In this document: positions 1-7,779 of the stretch, piece after piece
Layout of the letters: each line of letters begins with the position of its first letter
Position numbering within the stretch: the stretch's first letter is position 1
NCBI GenBank assembly: GCA_964626405.1
Contig: CAZVFE010000054.1
Coordinates: forward strand, 1-11,768
Direction: 5' to 3'
DNA: 11,768 nt
Source of the DNA: CAZVFE01 sp964626405
Lineage (GTDB): Bacteria > Bacteroidota > Bacteroidia > Cytophagales > Spirosomataceae
Made by a program: the position numbers and the translations under genes
Notes under the pieces: generated by a model
The model's database searches: none
What the model saw: the letters and a program-made list of their open reading frames with translations, nothing else
What the model was told of the DNA's origin: nothing

Positions 1-753
1 ATCGGATAGATTCAATTCAGCATTTGAATTTTGATTTAAAGAATTTTCCTTCAATACTAATTCTAAGCCCTTATTTAAATCTGCTAATTGAATTTTATTA
101 ATTTTAATTGAAGGCTCCAAAAGATTAAAATAGGAAATAAAGATTGATATTATTTTGATGATACTAAAAATGAATATAAATAATAACAATAAAAACAATA
201 GATTAAAATGAATATCTATAAAAAAGAACGTTTTAAAAAATAATTTATTTAGAATTATACGAACAGTTAAAGCTAAATAAATTAGGATCAAAAGTTTTCC
301 TTCTTTTGAATACTTTTCTAAAAAATTATTAAATAAAGGAATTGAAAAAATTAAATTTAAATCTAAAATTAGATAGGCGTCTAATTGAATTTCTTTGAAT
401 AAATATAATGTACTAAGATAATTTAAATTTTCGTTTAGAAAATAATAGGACTCCAGATGAATATCATGATCAAAATTATCCCAACCTAAAACATTTTTAA
501 TAAAAGTAAATAATAATATAGGAATAAAATGAAAAAATGTTTGGAAATTGAATGGAATTGGACCTATTAATTTTTCATAAAAAAGGAAATAAAAAATAGG
601 AGGATATAAAAATGAAATGGCTATTATCGAGTTTTTTGTCCCCCAGATTGATACATTATCTAGATTAATTTCAGAAATAAAATAAGTAATACTAGTAATA
701 ATAAAAAAAACAAAAGTGGCTAGTTGCTTTTTTTCAATAATTATTTTAAACAT
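1..753 (-). CDS. Partial membrane-anchored regulator, probably AraC family (C-terminus beyond left edge)
   Basis: Reading the minus strand from the ATG at 753-751, the frame stays open for 251 codons to the left edge, so the gene is 3'-truncated by the window. The product is very rich in Ile, Phe and Leu, with about six predicted membrane helices (roughly residues 11-28, 42-60, 71-90, 125-145, 152-172, 183-208). Residues 49-84 match the pattern 'PLLYLY...HFIPFLL' typical of Bacteroidota AraC-type regulators with a membrane sensor domain: here LYPPIFYFLFYEKLIGP followed by FHFIPILLF. After the last helix, residues 218-251 (INKIQLADLNKGLELVL... ELNLSD) resemble the linker just before the helix-turn-helix domain in those proteins, where 'LsLsdLA' begins the first DNA-binding helix. 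Inferred role: an inner-membrane sensor that binds DNA directly. The DNA-binding domain itself is not in the window, so another membrane sensor cannot be excluded. I saw no Shine-Dalgarno sequence. It diverges from the LOG gene across 162 bp. Confidence 0.72.
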   Translation of the reverse strand, partial: MFKIIIEKKQLATFVFFIITSITYFISEINLDNVSIWGTKNSIIAISFLYPPIFYFLFYEKLIGPIPFNFQTFFHFIPILLFTFIKNVLGWDNFDHDIHLESYYFLNENLNYLSTLYLFKEIQLDAYLILDLNLIFSIPLFNNFLEKYSKEGKLLILIYLALTVRIILNKLFFKTFFFIDIHFNLLFLLLLFIFIFSIIKIISIFISYFNLLEPSIKINKIQLADLNKGLELVLKENSLNQNSNAELNLSD

Positions 754-843
754 GCTTAATTTAAGATAAATAATTAATCGGTTGAAAAATTGCTATAAAG
801 ATTTAAAAAAAAACGAATAATAAATTATATTTTAATAGTTAGG

Positions 844-872
844 TTGTATACATTTCAGAGAAATGTATACAA
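844..872. promoter_or_regulatory. Perfect 13-bp inverted repeat, candidate operator
   Basis: The arms ttgtatacatttc (844-856) and gaaatgtatacaa (860-872) are exact reverse complements separated by aga. Each arm contains the self-palindromic octamer TGTATACA (845-852 and 864-871), whose centres are 19 bp apart. The repeat lies in the divergent spacer, 43 bases before the LOG start and 90 bases before the membrane regulator start. No T-run follows on either strand, so a terminator is unlikely. It is most consistent with an operator for a dimeric or tetrameric repressor, or with a leader hairpin. The binding protein is unknown. Confidence 0.6.
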
Positions 873-915
873 TTCGCCTAAAAAATGCGCGTAAAATTTG
901 CCATATTAAGAAAAT

Positions 916-1620
916 ATGAAGTTAAAGTATTATAACCAAGAAATAAATTCCCGTTGGAAATTATTCTTATTCGCACTAGATATATTTAAAGAATTCATCA
1001 AAGGATTTAGAGAATTACACTTTAATGGTCCGTGTATTACAATTTTTGGATCCGCAAGATTTCAAGAAGACTCAATCCATTATCAAAATACCGTAGAACT
1101 TGCGAAAGAACTAAGTCATTTAGGTTTTGCCATTATGACCGGTGGAGGACCAGGAATCATGGAAGCGGCAAATAAAGGTGCAAAACAAGCTGGTGGATTA
1201 TCCCTTGGATGTAATATTGAATTACCCCATGAGCAATTCCCTAATCCTTACCTCGATAAATTCACCACAATGAAATACTTTTTTGTTAGAAAAGAATTAT
1301 TAAGGAAATATTCCCATGGTTTTGTGGTTTTTCCTGGTGGATTAGGTTCCTTAGATGAATTTGTGGAGCTTATCACTTTAATTCAAAATCATAAAATTGA
1401 TAATTTTCCAGTGGTGGTTTTCAATATAGAATATCATCAAAATTTAATTGCCTATTTGGAGGATTTAAAAACTGAGGGTGCAGTAAGTGAAGACGATTAT
1501 AAAACCATTTTATTTACGGATGATATCCAAAAGGCTGTTCAACATATCACTGGAATTTGTAGTTTGGATAGAAAAGAGGAGAAAAAACGATTACGATATT
1601 GGATTTTAGGGGAAAAATAA
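916..1620 (+). CDS. LOG-family protein (cytokinin riboside 5'-monophosphate phosphoribohydrolase-like)
   Basis: This 234-residue cytosolic protein has the Rossmann-like fold of the LOG/TIGR00730 family, which hydrolyses nucleoside 5'-monophosphates (AMP or cytokinin riboside monophosphates) to free base plus ribose 5-phosphate. Visible signatures are GSARF at residues 45-49, GGGPGIMEAANKGA at 76-89, the Arg-Lys pair of FFVRKELL at 122-129, and the nucleotide-binding loop PGGLGSLDEF at 140-149, with the catalytic Arg and Glu in their usual places. The common motif is PGGxGTxxE; here Ser replaces Thr, a conservative change. Residues 1-36 form an extra basic, aromatic N-terminal segment ahead of the core, and 212-234 form a charged tail. 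In bacteria the physiological substrate is usually unknown and may be ordinary purine nucleotide turnover rather than cytokinin. The start is the first ATG in the frame, 43 bases after the palindrome. The gene appears monocistronic, with a hairpin immediately after its stop. Confidence 0.9.
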   Translation: MKLKYYNQEINSRWKLFLFALDIFKEFIKGFRELHFNGPCITIFGSARFQEDSIHYQNTVELAKELSHLGFAIMTGGGPGIMEAANKGAKQAGGLSLGCNIELPHEQFPNPYLDKFTTMKYFFVRKELLRKYSHGFVVFPGGLGSLDEFVELITLIQNHKIDNFPVVVFNIEYHQNLIAYLEDLKTEGAVSEDDYKTILFTDDIQKAVQHITGICSLDRKEEKKRLRYWILGEK

Positions 1621-1649
1621 AAAGCCAAAAGAAAAATTCTCTTGGCTTT
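1621..1649. terminator. Bidirectional hairpin terminator between LOG gene and GH95 gene
   Basis: The arms aaagccaa (1621-1628) and ttggcttt (1642-1649) form an 8-bp stem with a 13-base loop that can partly pair internally. It begins right after the LOG stop codon. On the plus strand a short T-rich run follows. On the minus strand the stem is followed by TTTTTATTTTT-like sequence, so it can also end transcripts of the convergent GH95 gene, whose stop lies 81 bases upstream in that direction. Confidence 0.75.
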
Positions 1650-1729
1650 ATTATTACACTTCATCAACAAACTAAATATCGTATTAAAACTACTTTAGAA
1701 ATTTCATAATTTCAAGAAAATATTGAATT

Positions 1730-4147
1730 TTATTTGAAATCATTAAGAATAAAGGGTTTTCCAACCTCTAGAATAACTTTTTTCTTTGTCCCTTTATAAA
1801 TTAAAGTCAGTTCTTGTAATTTTTTACTGATTAATTCTACATTTTTTAATTCCCCATTTTCCCATTGAATATTCAGTTCTATATTCCCTCGAGCCTTTAA
1901 ACCATTCATTTTGCCATTTTGCCATTCTTGTGGAATAGCTGGCAATAATTCAATTGAATTATTTGTTGATTGCATAATCATTTCGGCTACCGCAGCCGTG
2001 CCTCCAAAATTTCCATCTATTTGAAATGGAGGATGGGCGTCCCAAAGATTAGGATAGGTTCCTCCCCCTCGAGCATAATTGGTTTCCATTTTATCAGGGG
2101 CAACATATTTCAATAATTCCCGGTACATCTTGTAGGCATGGTCTCCATCTTTTATTCTAGCCCATAAATTTATTCTCCAGCCTTTAGACCAACCTGTAGT
2201 TTCATCGCCTTTAATTTCAAGGGCCCTCTCAGAAGCTTTTACGATTTCAGGCATAGATTCATAATTAATATGATGGCCAGGATATAAACCAAATAAATGA
2301 GATTGATGTCTATGTTTAATTTCTGGTTCTTCAAAATCGTAATACCATTCTTGTAAACTACCATTTTTTCCTATTTGGTAAGGGTGAAGATTTTCTAAAG
2401 TCTGCGAAATTTTTTCAGAAAAATCATTTTTAATCCCTAAAACTTTTTCTGCTTCTAATAAATCCATAAATAACTCACGAATCATCCCCATATCCGATGT
2501 TGATCCAAAGGAGGTAGCAACCCTTTTACCATCCTGACTCAAGAATTTATTTTCGGGGGAGGTACTAAGCATAGTAACTAATTTCCCTTTAGGGCCTTTT
2601 ATTAGGGTAGATAAACAAAATTCTGCTGCTCCTTTCATGATTGGATAGGCTTTTTCTTTCAAGAAAATTTCATCCAAAGTAAATAAATAATGTTCCCATA
2701 AATGTGTGGATGTCCATGCTCCGCCCATATTCCAATTTGCCCAAACGGGATCCCCATTACCAAAATCTCCTACGGGATTTGTCATTGCCCAAATATCTGA
2801 ATTATGGTGAGCGACCCATCCTGGGGCATCATAAAAGGTTTTAGCCGTAATTTCTCCAGTCTTGGAAAGATTCGAAATAAATTCTAGAAAAGGGAGATGC
2901 ATTTCAGAAAGATTGGTGATTTCTGATGGCCAATAGTTTTCTTCAACATTGATATTAACCGTATAATTTGAACTCCAAGGTGGTTGAATATAGGGATTCC
3001 ATAAACCCTGGAGATTTGCAGGCACACCTGGTGTTCGAGAACTCGAGATCAATAAATATCTTCCATATTGAAAATAAAGAGCCTCTAAATAGGGATCCTT
3101 TTCTCCTTCCATATAGCGAATAAGTCGCTTTTCTGTGGAAATGCTTTCCTTTCCAGCAAGTGAACCAAGTTCAAAATTTACGCGATTAAAAAAGTATTGA
3201 TAATCATTGATATGATTAATTTTTAAGGACTCGTAGGATTTTTGAGAGGCAAGTTTGATATTAGATTCACAATTTTCTAAATCATTTTTTCCTTCCGATA
3301 CAGGATCTTTATCAAACCCATTAAAGCTCGTTTCTGTACTAACTAAAATGATCGCTTCAGAACCTTTAGAATAATGAATCGCAGTATCTGAATAAATAAT
3401 TTTACCATTGATAGGAATAACCTTTACAATAGCGGTAAAATGGGTAGTATGCGATTCATCATTTAAAATTGCATTTTCTCTTCTCTTATAATAATTGGGC
3501 TCGGCCTTGGTTGGGGCTTTGCCTTCCAAATAAAGTAATCCATTATGTACCCTAACAGATGATTTCAATTGTGAATTTGTATGAATTGAAAAATCCAATG
3601 ATTTACTTTTTGTTGATTTTATTCGAATTGCAATTACCTTGTCTGGTTGAGAAACAAAATATTCTTTTGAAATCTTAGCATCCTGATTATCATAATAAAC
3701 AGAGGCAATTGATTTGTTTAAATCTAGATCTCGATAATAATTATCTGGCTTCTGATCTTTATAATCAATTAATAAGGTGCCCAAAGGCGCATAGGATTCT
3801 GAAAATTTCCCTTGAATATGTTTAATTAATGAATCTGCTAATGGAAAATTTTGATTCTGAATAGCTTCTCTAATTTCAGGAATGAAAGTATAGGCTTTGC
3901 GATTCATATATGGGTCTACTGGGGATCCAGACCAAAGGGTAATATCATTCAAATAAATTTTTTCGGAGCTTGCTCCGCCAAAAATCATTGCCCCTATTTT
4001 TCCATTTCCTAGTGGTAGAGCTTCCTCAAAAAATTCAGCAGGACGTTCATACCAAAGTTTTAAATTTGAATAATTGTCTGTCATTGGTTTTTGGGCAAAT
4101 AAAGAACAATGAAGAACAATAAAGAATAGAATAAGAATATTTTTCAT
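1730..4147 (-). CDS. Secreted glycoside hydrolase family 95 (alpha-L-fucosidase / alpha-L-galactosidase type)
   Basis: This 805-residue protein has a Sec signal peptide (residues 1-19, hydrophobic run ILILFFIVL, probable cleavage near FAQ-K), so it acts in the periplasm or outside the cell. GH95 enzymes are inverting exo-glycosidases that release alpha-1,2-linked L-fucose or L-galactose from glycans. The N-terminal beta domain carries the family hallmark ALPLGNGKIGAMIFGG (residues 43-58), then YLNDITLWSG (65-74) and YAPLG (119-123). The catalytic (alpha/alpha)6 barrel shows NIN (398-400), matching the Asn pair that assists water activation, then ENYWPSE (403-409), SPEN with Glu532 as the likely general acid, HRHQSH (612-617), and FQIDGNFGG (708-716) with Asp711. 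All expected active-site residues are present and the length is normal, so it should be active. Cys14 in the signal peptide does not sit in a good lipobox. The gene shares a 63-bp divergent spacer with the acyltransferase-like gene. No SusC/SusD pair is nearby; fucose as substrate is inferred from the family. Confidence 0.93.
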   Translation of the reverse strand: MKNILILFFIVLHCSLFAQKPMTDNYSNLKLWYERPAEFFEEALPLGNGKIGAMIFGGASSEKIYLNDITLWSGSPVDPYMNRKAYTFIPEIREAIQNQNFPLADSLIKHIQGKFSESYAPLGTLLIDYKDQKPDNYYRDLDLNKSIASVYYDNQDAKISKEYFVSQPDKVIAIRIKSTKSKSLDFSIHTNSQLKSSVRVHNGLLYLEGKAPTKAEPNYYKRRENAILNDESHTTHFTAIVKVIPINGKIIYSDTAIHYSKGSEAIILVSTETSFNGFDKDPVSEGKNDLENCESNIKLASQKSYESLKINHINDYQYFFNRVNFELGSLAGKESISTEKRLIRYMEGEKDPYLEALYFQYGRYLLISSSRTPGVPANLQGLWNPYIQPPWSSNYTVNINVEENYWPSEITNLSEMHLPFLEFISNLSKTGEITAKTFYDAPGWVAHHNSDIWAMTNPVGDFGNGDPVWANWNMGGAWTSTHLWEHYLFTLDEIFLKEKAYPIMKGAAEFCLSTLIKGPKGKLVTMLSTSPENKFLSQDGKRVATSFGSTSDMGMIRELFMDLLEAEKVLGIKNDFSEKISQTLENLHPYQIGKNGSLQEWYYDFEEPEIKHRHQSHLFGLYPGHHINYESMPEIVKASERALEIKGDETTGWSKGWRINLWARIKDGDHAYKMYRELLKYVAPDKMETNYARGGGTYPNLWDAHPPFQIDGNFGGTAAVAEMIMQSTNNSIELLPAIPQEWQNGKMNGLKARGNIELNIQWENGELKNVELISKKLQELTLIYKGTKKKVILEVGKPFILNDFK

Positions 4148-4210
4148 ATTTAATAGGTTTTTGAAATGGCAATTTAATTAATTTTTTTTCATAAATTAAA
4201 ACTAAAAAAA

Positions 4211-5290
4211 ATGAAAAATAGAATTTTGTCCATCGACCTTTTCCGAGGAATGGTGATGTTTTTATTAGTAGGAGAAGCTACGGAATTATATCATTTTTTT
4301 AGGGAATCTGACAGTCATTTGATTCATTGGTTGGGAACTAAATTGGATCATCATGCATGGCATGGTTTATATTTTTGGGATTTAATTCAGCCATTTTTTA
4401 TGTTTGTGGCTGGGCTAAGTATACCTTTTGCGGTTCTGTCTAGAAAAGCAAAAGGGGAATCGGATTCGTTGATTTTAAAACATGCTGTAAAAAGAGCTTT
4501 TATTTTACTTTTTTTAGGTTGGGCTTTGTATTTTATTGGGGCAGGGAGGCTAGTTTGGCGATTTCAGAATGTGTTAGCTCAATTATCTATTACGTATTTA
4601 TTCAGTTTTTTAATAAAGGATTTAAAGTTAATTTACCAAGGTGTTATTTCAATCATTATTTTAATTTTATATGATTTGATTTATCGTTTTTTTCCGGTTG
4701 ATGGGTATAATCAGCCTTGGGAATTATACCATAATTTTGGCGCTTGGTTTAATAATTGGATTGAAGGTGAGGTTAATTCTACTGAATGGGCTAGTTTTAA
4801 TTTTCTATCAACTATGGCACATACTATATGGGGTATGATGGTCGGTTATATAATTTTGAAAAATTATAGTGAAAAAGATAAATTAAAAACCTTAATATCT
4901 TTGGCTTTTGGATGCTTGATTATAGGGTATGGATTAGATTTTTTGGAGATAACACCCATTATAAAAAAGATTGCAAGTTCAAGTTTTGTATTCGTTTCTG
5001 GGGCTTATTCCATTCTCGTTTTTGTCCTTTTTTATTATTTATTCGATATAAAAAAATATCCTTTTAAATGGGGGAAATGGTTTATTTACTATTCTAAAAA
5101 TAGTTTATTCATATATTTATTCTTTCATTTAGGAGGGGCGCATTGGATTTTCTCCAATATTGCCCCTTTTCCTAAACTTATCTTGAACAATCTATTACTA
5201 TCTGAAATTTCTACTAGCTTATTAACTTGGATCGTTCTTTCCTATTTATGTAAGTACCTTGATGAGAAAAATATTTATTTAAAAATTTAA
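4211..5290 (+). CDS. DUF5009 / HGSNAT-like membrane acyltransferase
   Basis: This 359-residue integral membrane protein has roughly nine to ten hydrophobic helices. It begins with the family signature RILSIDLFRGMVMFL (residues 4-18) and has the conserved block HHAWHGLYFWDLIQPFFMFVAG (47-68), equivalent to the 'H..WHG...D...P.FLFivG' motif of the heparan-alpha-glucosaminide N-acetyltransferase/DUF5009 family. In the human enzyme a His in this region relays the acetyl group across the membrane. Further family-like stretches are NVLAQLSITYLF (120-131) and YYSKNSLFIYLFFHLG (293-308). The likely role is transfer of an acyl group, probably acetyl, from cytoplasmic acetyl-CoA to a sugar on the outer face of the inner membrane; the acceptor is unknown. 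The start is the first ATG, preceded by an A-run and no Shine-Dalgarno sequence. It diverges from the GH95 gene, suggesting a shared glycan theme. Its stop codon is one base from the stop of the convergent receptor gene. Confidence 0.82.
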   Translation: MKNRILSIDLFRGMVMFLLVGEATELYHFFRESDSHLIHWLGTKLDHHAWHGLYFWDLIQPFFMFVAGLSIPFAVLSRKAKGESDSLILKHAVKRAFILLFLGWALYFIGAGRLVWRFQNVLAQLSITYLFSFLIKDLKLIYQGVISIIILILYDLIYRFFPVDGYNQPWELYHNFGAWFNNWIEGEVNSTEWASFNFLSTMAHTIWGMMVGYIILKNYSEKDKLKTLISLAFGCLIIGYGLDFLEITPIIKKIASSSFVFVSGAYSILVFVLFYYLFDIKKYPFKWGKWFIYYSKNSLFIYLFFHLGGAHWIFSNIAPFPKLILNNLLLSEISTSLLTWIVLSYLCKYLDEKNIYLKI

Positions 5291-5291
5291 T

Positions 5292-7691
5292 TTATAATTT
5301 ATAGGATAAACCAATAGAGAAATTACGTGGACTTGCTGGAAGAATCCCTTCTCCATTAGTTCCTCCACGGTTTCTTTTATTAAAATATTTTTGATTCGTC
5401 AAATTACTTACTGACCCTTTCAGGATAAAATGTTTATTAAATTTATAGGTAAAAGAAAGGTCTTGAACTGTATATTCTGGAATTAATCCAACTGTTGCTG
5501 TTTCATTTGCCAATTCAGTATTTGCTGCATCTGCAAAAGAAGATGAAACATAATTCAATAAATACGTGAAGGAAAATCTATTCAATGAATAAGTGAATCC
5601 TGAACGAAGAATGGTATTGGGAGCATATTCAATTCGGTTTCCTGCTAAATTTGTTCCGTTGCTTAATTCGTAATCCTGATAACGTGCGTTCGTCAATCCC
5701 AAGGAGGTAAATAATGAGATATAGCCAAAGCGGGATCTTCCCCACCATGCTGTTACTGGGTCATATTCAATATAAGCTTCTAACCCATCTGTAAGACTAT
5801 TTCCTAAATTAGTTTGAAATAAGCTTCCATTTGCTTGAGTGATTGTTCCTACCTGATTAAAATATTTCATATTGAAATAATTTATATCATAACGAAGGTA
5901 ATTCTGTAACTTTCCTTTAATACCAAAATCGAATACATGAGCGAATGCATCCTGAAGGTTAGGATCCACTATCAAATCAGTATTGGAAGGTGCTAATTGT
6001 GAATTGGTAATTGGTTTGAAGGTTTTATTGAAATTAGTTGCAATGGAAAGTCCCTCTGAAATTTGAAGGTTTAAACCTGTTCCATATAATACAATGGAAC
6101 GTATTTTTTCAGGAAAATCAAATCTTGATTCATTCGTTGAATTAAAATTATTGCGAAATGCTGAAAAATGAATATTTTCATTTCTTAACCCTAAGGTCCA
6201 ATTTAATTTATTTGTTAGATGAATATTTGATTCAAAAAATAAGGCAAAATTATTATTCGTAAAATTTAAATTTCCTGCAGCTGGAACTAGTATTGTTTCA
6301 TCATAAACTGTTGAATTTGTTCCAACAGCATTTTGATTTTTTATTATATTGGACTGTAAGTATTTAGCCCCACCAACCCATAAAAACTTAGAACCAAGAA
6401 TATTTGATTTTCCTGAAATTCTTAACTCTGAACCATTCGTAGCATATTCATCCCTTGAAAAAGCTCTGTTTGTATATCCATTTATTGGATCATTAATATC
6501 TTCTATGGCGTTGCCTTGATTAAATCCTAAGTATACTCGTCCGCTTTTAACAGTATAAGCTTGCCATTCTAGATTAATTTTATCGTCTAATTGCAAGGAG
6601 TAACGTAAGGTTGGCATTAACCAATTATACGTAAACCAATTTCTTGATCGGTTGGAGATTTGGATATCTTGATCAAATTGATTTTGCGTTAAGCCCCCTG
6701 GTTGTTGAGCAAGGGCATCTGCATAGGTTAATTCAAATGAAAGATCTGAATGTTTATTTATTTTTCTTTTTAATAGGAAATAGGATTGATTAGAATTAAA
6801 ATTACTATTCGGTCTAAAACCATTTCCTTTCCGATACTGATGTGAAGCTATAACTGCCCATTTCTCATTCCCAACACGAAGCTTACCAAAAGTACTCGAA
6901 AGCCCAAAAGAACCTAAACTTTGGGAAAATTGTCCATTCAATTTTTCTTTGAAATTTGGTTTTTCTAGGACATAATTGATTAGGCCACCAACTTGTGGAC
7001 CATATTGTAAGGATGCTGCACCACGAATGATATCTATTCGTTCTAAAATTTCCGCAGTAGGAGTGAAATAGGCTTCATTATATCCTAAAGGATCTGGAGT
7101 AAAATCATGCCCATTTAGTCTATTATTAAAATCCCATGATCGATTGGTGGAAAGTCCACGAATAGAAATAGACGTATTCAAATTTGAGGGATCGGATTCA
7201 ATGATATTCATACCTGGATTTTTCGAGAATACTTCTCTAAGGTTTTGATTTCCTAGGTTAATATCCATTTTTGCAATTTCAATTTTCTCCGCTTTTTTCC
7301 CGGCTACAAGCATGGTTCCTTCTAATTCTTGCATTAGATCTGGTCCTTTTACACCCGGACTAGCCTTAATTATTACTTCATTTAATAATTTAAAATTAGG
7401 AATAAGTTGAATTGAATGAGGGATTTGGGATAATTGAGAAACATCGAGAGTAGAAGTTTCATAACCCATTGCTCCGATATTGAGGGAAAGAGGAAATTTC
7501 AATGAATTTTTTGGGATAGAAATTATTCCATTTTCATCACCAAGAAACCCTTTTAGGGAACCTTTTATTTGAATATAAGGGAATTCTACTTTGGAAGTGT
7601 CATTATTAAATACTTGAATATCAACATTTTGTGCAAATATTTCGATATTTGATACGATTAAAAGCAAAGTTAAAATCAGGTGCTTAAGCAT
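5292..7691 (-). CDS. TonB-dependent outer-membrane receptor, FecA-like
   Basis: The protein has 799 residues from the ATG at 7691. The signal peptide is residues 1-21 (hydrophobic LILTLLLIV, ending FAQ). Residues about 22-108 form a carboxypeptidase-regulatory-like beta-sandwich (the segment FLGDENGIISIP is typical), common at the N-terminus of Bacteroidota receptors. The plug follows at about 138-244, with NPGMNI, SIRGLS, ERIDIIRGAASLQYGPQVGGLINYV. The remainder is a 22-strand-type barrel ending in LPASPRNFSIGLSYKL; the C-terminal RRG-like turn, NGEGILP and PRN resemble FecA-type ferric dicitrate receptors. It imports a bulky ligand, plausibly an iron chelate, using TonB-ExbBD energy; the ligand is not determined by sequence alone. 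The open frame extends 36 bases further upstream to a TTG (7727-7725), but that TTG lies inside the -7 promoter box, so the longer start is not credible. It is not a SusC partner, as no SusD follows. Confidence 0.93.
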   Translation of the reverse strand: MLKHLILTLLLIVSNIEIFAQNVDIQVFNNDTSKVEFPYIQIKGSLKGFLGDENGIISIPKNSLKFPLSLNIGAMGYETSTLDVSQLSQIPHSIQLIPNFKLLNEVIIKASPGVKGPDLMQELEGTMLVAGKKAEKIEIAKMDINLGNQNLREVFSKNPGMNIIESDPSNLNTSISIRGLSTNRSWDFNNRLNGHDFTPDPLGYNEAYFTPTAEILERIDIIRGAASLQYGPQVGGLINYVLEKPNFKEKLNGQFSQSLGSFGLSSTFGKLRVGNEKWAVIASHQYRKGNGFRPNSNFNSNQSYFLLKRKINKHSDLSFELTYADALAQQPGGLTQNQFDQDIQISNRSRNWFTYNWLMPTLRYSLQLDDKINLEWQAYTVKSGRVYLGFNQGNAIEDINDPINGYTNRAFSRDEYATNGSELRISGKSNILGSKFLWVGGAKYLQSNIIKNQNAVGTNSTVYDETILVPAAGNLNFTNNNFALFFESNIHLTNKLNWTLGLRNENIHFSAFRNNFNSTNESRFDFPEKIRSIVLYGTGLNLQISEGLSIATNFNKTFKPITNSQLAPSNTDLIVDPNLQDAFAHVFDFGIKGKLQNYLRYDINYFNMKYFNQVGTITQANGSLFQTNLGNSLTDGLEAYIEYDPVTAWWGRSRFGYISLFTSLGLTNARYQDYELSNGTNLAGNRIEYAPNTILRSGFTYSLNRFSFTYLLNYVSSSFADAANTELANETATVGLIPEYTVQDLSFTYKFNKHFILKGSVSNLTNQKYFNKRNRGGTNGEGILPASPRNFSIGLSYKL

Positions 7692-7698
7692 GTTATTG

Positions 7699-7752
7699 TT
7701 ATTTAGATTAATTAAAAATAATAGCAAAGATACTATATTATTTAGATTAATT
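7699..7752. repeat. Exact 15-bp direct repeat pair flanking the receptor promoter -7 box
   Basis: The sequence ttatttagattaatt occurs at 7699-7713 and again at 7738-7752, 39 bp apart start to start, with different bases on both sides. One copy lies in the spacer between the receptor's -33 and -7 elements and the other in its untranslated leader. A nearby ttccaa/ttggaa dyad (7751-7756, 7765-7770) overlaps the -33 element. The positions suggest regulator-binding sites. The AT-rich background tempers this. Confidence 0.5.
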
Positions 7753-7757
7753 CCAAA
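7725..7757 (-). promoter_or_regulatory. Bacteroidota-type promoter of the TonB-dependent receptor
   Basis: On the minus strand a -33 TTTG (7757-7754), a 21-base spacer and a -7 box TATCTTTG (7732-7725) match the Bacteroidota primary sigma consensus TTTG-N19-21-TAnnTTTG. Transcription should begin about four to seven bases further on, near 7720, leaving a leader of about 30 bases before the ATG at 7691. Confidence 0.8.
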
Positions 7758-7779
7758 TAAATAATTGGAAAAAAAATGA

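Noticed and set aside
844..872. The palindrome as an intrinsic terminator
   Set aside because: Neither strand has a T-run after the stem and the stem is AT-rich; no gene ends beside it.
892..900. TAAAATTTG as a -7 box for the LOG gene
   Set aside because: It has one base too many compared with TAnnTTTG, and no TTG lies 19-21 bases upstream; too weak to annotate.
4070..4147. Lipoprotein signal at Cys14 of the GH95 protein
   Set aside because: The residues before the Cys (VLH) do not form a lipobox, and a better type I cleavage site follows at FAQ.
7692..7727. Upstream TTG start giving the receptor 12 extra residues
   Set aside because: The TTG is part of the -7 promoter element and the extension would displace the signal peptide from the N-terminus.
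1730..7727. Polysaccharide utilization locus
   Set aside because: There is a GH95 enzyme and a TonB-dependent receptor, but the receptor is FecA-like, no SusD is present, and the genes are in separate transcription units.
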